In this document: piece by piece, positions 59,297-64,000 of the stretch
Numbering within the stretch: position 1 is the first letter of the stretch
Layout: every line of letters starts with the position of its first letter
Assembly: GCA_003134655.1 (NCBI GenBank)
Contig: PLBY01000152.1
Coordinates: 551-64,550, forward strand
Direction: 5' to 3'
Length of the DNA: 64,000 nt
Origin: Acidobacteriaceae bacterium
Lineage (GTDB): Bacteria > Acidobacteriota > Terriglobia > Terriglobales > Acidobacteriaceae
Made by a program: the position numbers and the translations under genes
Notes under the pieces: model-generated
What the model saw: the letters and a program-made list of their open reading frames with translations, nothing else
Databases searched by the model: none
What the model was told of the DNA's origin: nothing

Positions 59297-59400
59297 ATGT
59301 CTACTTCCCTCCGAAACCGATTAAACCCTTATAGTATACCCATTTACATACGGGTACTGTCGGTTGTGACAGTGCAGATCCCGCCATAGAGAGTTCTGTT
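59297..59400 (-). promoter_or_regulatory. Upstream region of degP with dyad and possible -10
   Basis: On the minus strand TATACT (complement of 59333-59338) is a candidate -10. An ACTGTC/GACAGT inverted repeat (59358-59375) and a TACCC/GGGTA dyad flank it, about 40-80 bases before the start. A stress-sigma or two-component site is possible; no specific consensus is matched. The remaining part of the gap to 59513 shows nothing else. Confidence 0.3.
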
Positions 59401-59513
59401 ATTAGACGCACAAACCCCGGAAACCGTTCGATGCTCAAGGGATCTAGGTAAGATATTCTCCGCGAGAGCGTTAGCGATGGACTCGATTGTCGATCGAGCG
59501 TACGGGCCTCGAC

Positions 59514-61259
59514 CTACTTCGCTTCGTACACCGTCTTCCCGCCCAAAACGGTGCGCAGTACCTTGGTGCCCAGCAACTTCTCCGGCGCGGAGGCCGTGGG
59601 ATCCCGGTCCAGGACGATGAAATCGGCCAACATTCCGGGGACCACCCTCCCCTTTTCCTTCTCCTCAAACTCGGCAAATGCCGAACCCATGGTGTACGCG
59701 GCGATCGCCTGGTCCGCGGTGAGCCGCCCCTCGGGGAAATATTCCTGCTTGCCGTTCTCGCCTTTGCGCGTAACGGCGGCGTAGAGCCCGCGGAATGGCG
59801 TGACTGGTTCCACCGGATAATCCGTGCCAAAGGCCAGCGTGACGCCCTTGTTCAGAAAGGCCAGCCACGCGTACGAGGTTGCCGCACGCTTCGGCCCTAG
59901 CCGGTCTTGAGCCCAACGCATGTCGGTCAACAAATGACTGGGCTGCATGGAAGCTATCACTTTCAGAGTCTTGAACTGCGCGATCTGCGAGGGGGTGGTG
60001 ACCTGAGCGTGTTCGATCCGCAGGCGGAAATCTTCCCCACCGTTCGGAGCTTTCACATGCGCCTCGCGCGCGGCCTTCTCGGCCTCGGCAAAGGCGTCGA
60101 GCGCCATCTGCACGCCTTTATCGCCGATCGCATGAAAGCCGATCTGGAAACCCGCCAGCACGCGCTCTTTCGTCATGTCGTTCAGTTTCGCGGCGTCGTA
60201 TCGCAGCAGGCCGGAGTTCTTGGGATCATCCGCGTAGGGCTCCAGCATCGCAGCCGTATGCGATCCCAGCGAGCCGTCCATGAACCCCTTCAGCATCCCG
60301 GTGTGCAACATCAGGTCCGACTGCGGATGCGAGTTGCGCTTCTTGTCCAACTCCTCGACGGGATCGTCGAAGGGCAGCCATTCCGTGATGCGGGCGGTGA
60401 GTTTGCCTTCTTTTTCGAGTTCCTCGTAGATCTGAAAATTTTCCCAGTTGGGTGAATAATCCTGCGCGGAGGTCACACCATGCTCAGCCAGATCAGCGAG
60501 GGCAAGCTCAAGGGCTTGACGGCGGAGGCGGTGCGTCGGTTTAGGAACCACTTCCAGAATCGCAGCCTGGGCCGTTTCCCGCAAAATGCCGGTGGGCTCG
60601 CCATTCTCGTTCCGATCGATCAGTCCCCCCTGCGGATTGCGACTGGCCAGCGTGATGCTGCCCAACTGCAGAGCGCGCGTATTCGCCACGGCAATGTGTC
60701 CGTCGATGCGGACGAGGAATACCGGATGCCCACCGGACACTTCGTCGAGATCCCATCGCGTGGGCGTCACCTTCACCGGCCAGAGAGTTTCGTCCCAGCC
60801 CGATCCCAGAATCCAATCCCCGGCCTTCGACTCTTCAACTTTCTTCGCGACTTGCCCCCGGAGGTCATCGAGAGACTTCACGCCCGTCAGATCAACGCTC
60901 AGCTTCGTCATCCCCGCATCGTCAAGATGTAGGTGAGCGTCGTTAAATCCGGGCATGACGAAATGCCCGCCGAGGTCGACGACTTGCGTCTGCGGCCCTT
61001 TCAGCTTGTCAATGTCAACGATCTTCCCGACGGCCTGAATGCGGCCGCCGCGCAGGGCAATTGCTTCCTCGCGCAGAATCGAACTGAACGGCGTATTGGC
61101 GGGCACGCCGGTATACACGTTGGCGTGCGTGAAGATAAGATCGGCCTTGGGCTTGGCGTCAGCCGGGGCCGGAGTGGCCTCCTGCGCGAAACTCTGCACG
61201 GCACCGAGAACGGAACACAGTACGGCACACCCCAGACTCACTCTCAATCTAAGCATCAT
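59514..61259 (-). CDS. Secreted amidohydrolase, YtcJ-like
   Basis: 581 aa from ATG 61259, which overlaps the upstream peptidase stop (ATGA); the open frame further upstream is not used. Signal peptide MLRLRVSLGCAVLCSVLGAV. Amidohydrolase-3 fold: VVDLGGHFVMPGFNDAHLHL with the metal-site HxH, LGSGWDETLWP, GSLGSHTAAMLEPY, FQIGFHAIGDKG, RIEHAQVTT and AFGTDYPVEPVTPFRG with the catalytic Asp. The family hydrolyses amides and related bonds; substrate not known. Coupled to an M20 peptidase, suggesting a shared peptide or amide catabolic role. Confidence 0.88.
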   Translation of the reverse strand: MMLRLRVSLGCAVLCSVLGAVQSFAQEATPAPADAKPKADLIFTHANVYTGVPANTPFSSILREEAIALRGGRIQAVGKIVDIDKLKGPQTQVVDLGGHFVMPGFNDAHLHLDDAGMTKLSVDLTGVKSLDDLRGQVAKKVEESKAGDWILGSGWDETLWPVKVTPTRWDLDEVSGGHPVFLVRIDGHIAVANTRALQLGSITLASRNPQGGLIDRNENGEPTGILRETAQAAILEVVPKPTHRLRRQALELALADLAEHGVTSAQDYSPNWENFQIYEELEKEGKLTARITEWLPFDDPVEELDKKRNSHPQSDLMLHTGMLKGFMDGSLGSHTAAMLEPYADDPKNSGLLRYDAAKLNDMTKERVLAGFQIGFHAIGDKGVQMALDAFAEAEKAAREAHVKAPNGGEDFRLRIEHAQVTTPSQIAQFKTLKVIASMQPSHLLTDMRWAQDRLGPKRAATSYAWLAFLNKGVTLAFGTDYPVEPVTPFRGLYAAVTRKGENGKQEYFPEGRLTADQAIAAYTMGSAFAEFEEKEKGRVVPGMLADFIVLDRDPTASAPEKLLGTKVLRTVLGGKTVYEAK

Positions 61260-62527
61260 TCCCCCACCCCCGCCAGCGCCATCATCGTCAACAAAATCCG
61301 CTTTAGGCCCAACTCGCGTCCGTTGGAATCGAACCACTCCTGCAATGTATGTGCCCCACCGCCCGACCCGCCACCACCGATGGCGATCGCCTCCTGCCCC
61401 AGCGAAAGCGGAATATTCGCATCGGTCGATGCGCGCTGCACTTGCGCCGCATTGGCGAGTTGCGAATCAACCGCGCGCACGACTTGCAGGATCCGCGCCC
61501 CCGCCGGCAACTCTCCCGCAGGACGGTTGCCGATCACCACCACCTCGCAACTCACCCCGGATGGCCGCTTCTGCGCGGACGATCGCATCTCGGCGGCCAT
61601 GGTTTCATCTTCCACCGCGCGATTCAGCGCCAAGCGTAGCGACTGTTCCAACCGCTCCATCTCGGTCATCGACGTCGAGCGAATATCGACTTTCATGCTG
61701 GCCGACTCGGGAATGGAATTCACCGAGGTCCCGCCGCGAATCACTCCAATGTTGAACGTGGTCTTCGGCGTGGTCGGAACCGGGGTCGCCGCGAAGGTTT
61801 CGATTGCCTTCGCCAGAATCACAATGGGATTGGGCGCGCCAAAATCGCTCCACGAGTGCCCGCCCGGCCCGCGCACGATCACTTCAAAGCGGCGACTGCC
61901 CAGGGCTTCGGCGACAATCGTGTCCGCGCCCGCGCCGTCGAGCACCAGACTGTACGCGATTGAATCTTTCCAGCGAGGCGTCGCAAAAATGTGCCGCATA
62001 CCGCGCAGGTCGCCCTCGCCCTCCTCGCCCACATTCCCGATAAACACAAAGGGCAGCGAATGCCGGATACGAACGTTGCGCAACAGCGATGCAATGCCCA
62101 GCAGCGCGGCAACGCCTGCCCCGTTGTCCGAAACTCCCGGCCCGTAGATGCGGCTTCCCTGCTGGCGGATATTCAGAGGCGTGTTCGCGGGAAACACGGT
62201 GTCAATATGCGCGCTCAGTGCCACATAGCGCCGTCCAAATCCGGGATGGATGCCGAATACGTTGCCCACATCATCGATCCGAACATCGTCCAACCCGACT
62301 TCACGAAAGCGTTCCGACAGCCAGGCGGCGCGCGCCGACTCGCCAAACGGAGGCGCCGGAATCCGCGCCATCTCCATCTGCCAGTGCGCCAGTTGCGCTT
62401 CCTGGGTGCGAAACCAGTTGAATGCGGAACGTACTTCCGGGGATGCCGCCAGGCGCGCCACCTCCTGCTGCACCGAGGACACAAGCGCGGCGTCCGGGAA
62501 CTCCGAGCGCGGGGGATTCGGGCTCAT
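61256..62527 (-). CDS. M20-family metallopeptidase
   Basis: 423 aa. Di-zinc M20 ligands: His and Asp in VALSAHIDTVFP, Asp in GPGVSDNGAGVAALL, the Glu-Glu of FIGNVGEEGEGDLRG, and a late His in GGAHTLQEWFDSN. The dimerisation lid domain is in the middle (about 200-315; VRGPGGHSWSDFGAPNPIVI). Probably cytoplasmic (no signal peptide); resembles peptidase T/ArgE-type acyl-peptide hydrolases. First gene of a two-gene operon with the amidohydrolase (4-base overlap). Confidence 0.9.
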   Translation of the reverse strand: MSPNPPRSEFPDAALVSSVQQEVARLAASPEVRSAFNWFRTQEAQLAHWQMEMARIPAPPFGESARAAWLSERFREVGLDDVRIDDVGNVFGIHPGFGRRYVALSAHIDTVFPANTPLNIRQQGSRIYGPGVSDNGAGVAALLGIASLLRNVRIRHSLPFVFIGNVGEEGEGDLRGMRHIFATPRWKDSIAYSLVLDGAGADTIVAEALGSRRFEVIVRGPGGHSWSDFGAPNPIVILAKAIETFAATPVPTTPKTTFNIGVIRGGTSVNSIPESASMKVDIRSTSMTEMERLEQSLRLALNRAVEDETMAAEMRSSAQKRPSGVSCEVVVIGNRPAGELPAGARILQVVRAVDSQLANAAQVQRASTDANIPLSLGQEAIAIGGGGSGGGAHTLQEWFDSNGRELGLKRILLTMMALAGVGE

Positions 62528-62661
62528 GGAAGTATTGCGTTAGTTTACAACGCGTTGCCCCGGAATAGGGATTGGCGAGGGCGTTACGGAAGATCGCCCG
62601 GGACCATGGAGGGGGAAGGTCGCTCGGATCGTCCCTCGGCGCAGGCGAAGTAACCACACGC

Positions 62662-63564
62662 TTACCCTGGTAATCGCGAAGAACCCGCGCGGCGCTCCAC
62701 GGCCGCCACGAGTTTCTTCGTCGTCGGCACGTCGATCCCGTGGCGCAGACCGCCACGCAAGATCGGTCCAGCGATCGCATCGAGTTCCGGGGCGTTGCCG
62801 CGCTCGACGTCCTTCTGCATGGAACTGCGCATATTCGCGGGCATCTTCATCATCGCTGCGATGATCGCGTCCGCGTCCACTTTGGCGCCCTCCGCTACGG
62901 CAACCGCGCAGGCTTCCCGAACGCAGGATTCCAGTTGCTGCTTCCACTCAGGGTCGGCGATAACCGCACCCGTTGTGCGATCCGCAGCGGTGGTCGTCAG
63001 AGCGAACGGGGCCAGGAAAACGATCTTGCTCCACATCAGCGTCGGTTCGTCATCGATGAAGCGGCACTCGAAACCCATCTTCTGAAACTCGTCAACGACA
63101 GCGCCGAGTAGACTTCGACCGCCCGAAGACACGTTCAGGCGGGCGAAGGGGGTGCGATGGACGATGTGTCCGGGTGCAACGCGCTCGGTTTCGACAGCAA
63201 TCGTTGCCGCAATAACTTTTTCGGCGCCGTATTTTGCGCGCAGCAGCGCAAGGTGGTCGATACCGTTCAGCAGCGGGACAATTGCTCTCACGGATTCGGG
63301 CTTCGCGAAAGCGGCCAGTGCCGCATCCAGTTGCGTGGCCTTCACGGCAATCCACAAGACGTCTGCGGGCGGCACTTCGGCGGCGCGCGCAACCGGCACG
63401 CTGAAATTTCCAAACGCGCTCTCGAGATGCAGTTGTTCAGGATATTGCGCGAGGGATTCCGGCCTCACCACGACTGTAACCGACTCGCCCGACCGCGCCA
63501 GGCAGGCACCGATCAGGCCTCCAACTCCGCCCACGCCGAGAATCGCATGTCTCAAGGGAGCCAT
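62662..63564 (-). CDS. Ketopantoate reductase-family protein (PanE-like)
   Basis: 300 aa. N-terminal Rossmann NADPH site AILGVGGVGGLIGACLARSG, then LWIAVKATQLDAALA and IVPLLNGIDHLALLRAKYG, and the C-terminal helical domain with TLMWSKIVFLAPFALTT, whose WxK carries the catalytic Lys, and RSSMQKDVERGNAPELDAI with the conserved Ser/Asp/Glu. Reduces 2-dehydropantoate in pantothenate synthesis or a related 2-keto acid; several acidobacterial paralogues exist, so I do not assign panE. Seven bases after the LeuA-like stop. Confidence 0.87.
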   Translation of the reverse strand: MAPLRHAILGVGGVGGLIGACLARSGESVTVVVRPESLAQYPEQLHLESAFGNFSVPVARAAEVPPADVLWIAVKATQLDAALAAFAKPESVRAIVPLLNGIDHLALLRAKYGAEKVIAATIAVETERVAPGHIVHRTPFARLNVSSGGRSLLGAVVDEFQKMGFECRFIDDEPTLMWSKIVFLAPFALTTTAADRTTGAVIADPEWKQQLESCVREACAVAVAEGAKVDADAIIAAMMKMPANMRSSMQKDVERGNAPELDAIAGPILRGGLRHGIDVPTTKKLVAAVERRAGSSRLPG

Positions 63565-63571
63565 GCGTCGG

Positions 63572-64000
63572 TCACTTCTTCTGTGCCGCAGTCGGCACGC
63601 ACTCCAGAATCTCCGCTTCGCTCAACGTGTGGTCGCTCTGCTTGGCGCGCTGGTAGATGCGGTCGACGATCCCGTCACTCACCGGGATGCCGCGCCGCTC
63701 CAGCCACCACAGCACATTCGACTTCCCGCTCATGGGACCGATGTCGATGATCTGTTCCAGCCCAAACACATGCGAGGGCACGCCCGAATAGACTGTATTC
63801 GCCAGCACCACGTCGTCTTTGTGATAGGCCTTGATGATTGCCGCCGCGTGCACACCGGTTGCGGTGCGGAAGGCATCGTCACCGACTACCGGATAATTCG
63901 CCGGAATCGGCACGCCCGTCGCCCGCGAGACCGTCTGGCAATAACGCTTGAGCTTCGTCAGATCCTGCTGATCCCAGGGCGCAATGCCCATCAGTTTGAG
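63572..64000 (-). CDS. 2-isopropylmalate/homocitrate synthase-like protein (3' part, runs off the window)
   Basis: The frame is open through the window end, so only the C-terminal 142 residues are seen. DLTKLKRYCQTVSRATGVPI and YPVVGDDAFRTATGVHAAAI are typical of the HMGL-like/LeuA family TIM barrel end and following helical domain, and GVPSHVFGLEQIIDIGPMSG continues it. The enzyme would condense acetyl-CoA with a 2-oxo acid. The last residues lack a full LeuA regulatory domain, so homocitrate-type or short isopropylmalate synthase is likely. The downstream PanE-like gene is coupled. Confidence 0.82.
   Translation of the reverse strand, partial: LKLMGIAPWDQQDLTKLKRYCQTVSRATGVPIPANYPVVGDDAFRTATGVHAAAIIKAYHKDDVVLANTVYSGVPSHVFGLEQIIDIGPMSGKSNVLWWLERRGIPVSDGIVDRIYQRAKQSDHTLSEAEILECVPTAAQKK

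Noticed and set aside
1..64000. tRNA, rRNA, insertion sequence or prophage genes
   Set aside because: None found on either strand by inspection: no cloverleaf-like sequence, no transposase motifs, no phage structural genes. A covariance-model search was not possible.

Overview
The window is GC-rich bacterial chromosome with densely packed genes on both strands. It looks like an acidobacterium (Acidobacteriota, Terriglobia/Koribacter-like). This is an inference from the gene order mreB-mreC-mreD-mrdA-rodA-RNase E/G, the many secreted beta-rich and FecR/DUF4097/YCF48-type proteins, the sensor kinase/NtrC pair, and several palindromic intergenic repeats of types I associate with acidobacterial genomes. 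No rRNA, tRNA, CRISPR array, prophage or transposase was seen.

Layout. 1-4.3 kb: degenerate tandem repeats, a DUF72 protein, an NTF2-like secreted protein, a CAP-domain protein and rmuC. 4.3-12.1 kb: a secreted nucleotide pyrophosphatase/phosphodiesterase, a large PDZ/membrane/GAF/PAS histidine kinase overlapping its sigma-54 response regulator, and an MlaE-MlaF lipid ABC transporter pair. 12.1-21.4 kb: a secreted M24 aminopeptidase, an orphan sugar-binding lipoprotein, a thioredoxin-like protein, a TPR plus double retropepsin-like protease, a processive GT2, a YCF48-like protein and a GT39 glycosyltransferase. 21.3-23.6 kb (minus strand): an operon of outer-membrane barrel, monohaem cytochrome c, CuA-type cupredoxin and a DUF5818-like secreted protein, the best candidate for a poorly described system. 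23.7-32.2 kb: DUF4097 protein, methyltransferase, zinc ribbon, two APC permeases around a ClpN stub, a GcvT-like protein and an AI-2E family transporter with a long C-terminal extension. 32.5-38.5 kb: two tandem FAD oxidoreductases, purU and an unrecognised 506-aa protein.

38.6-49.9 kb (minus strand) is the cell-shape block: FecR-domain protein, mreB, mreC, mreD, mrdA (PBP2), rodA and an RNase E/G whose S1 domain is split by an insertion of about 475 residues; it ends at a strong intrinsic terminator. 50.0-56.9 kb (plus strand): GT39, aldehyde dehydrogenase, TonB-C protein, aminotransferase, a Phd/VapC-type toxin-antitoxin pair with a short leader ORF, and a CpsB-like PHP phosphatase. 56.9-64 kb (minus strand): a peptidoglycan-binding-domain protein, DegP/HtrA, a YtcJ-like amidohydrolase coupled to an M20 peptidase, a PanE-like reductase and the 3' part of a LeuA/homocitrate-synthase-like gene that leaves the window.

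Many intergenic gaps carry a different palindromic or short-tandem repeat, and these are listed individually. Start codons were chosen from Shine-Dalgarno matches, overlaps and family-typical N-termini; many starts are GTG or TTG. Membrane-segment and domain boundaries are approximate, read by eye.
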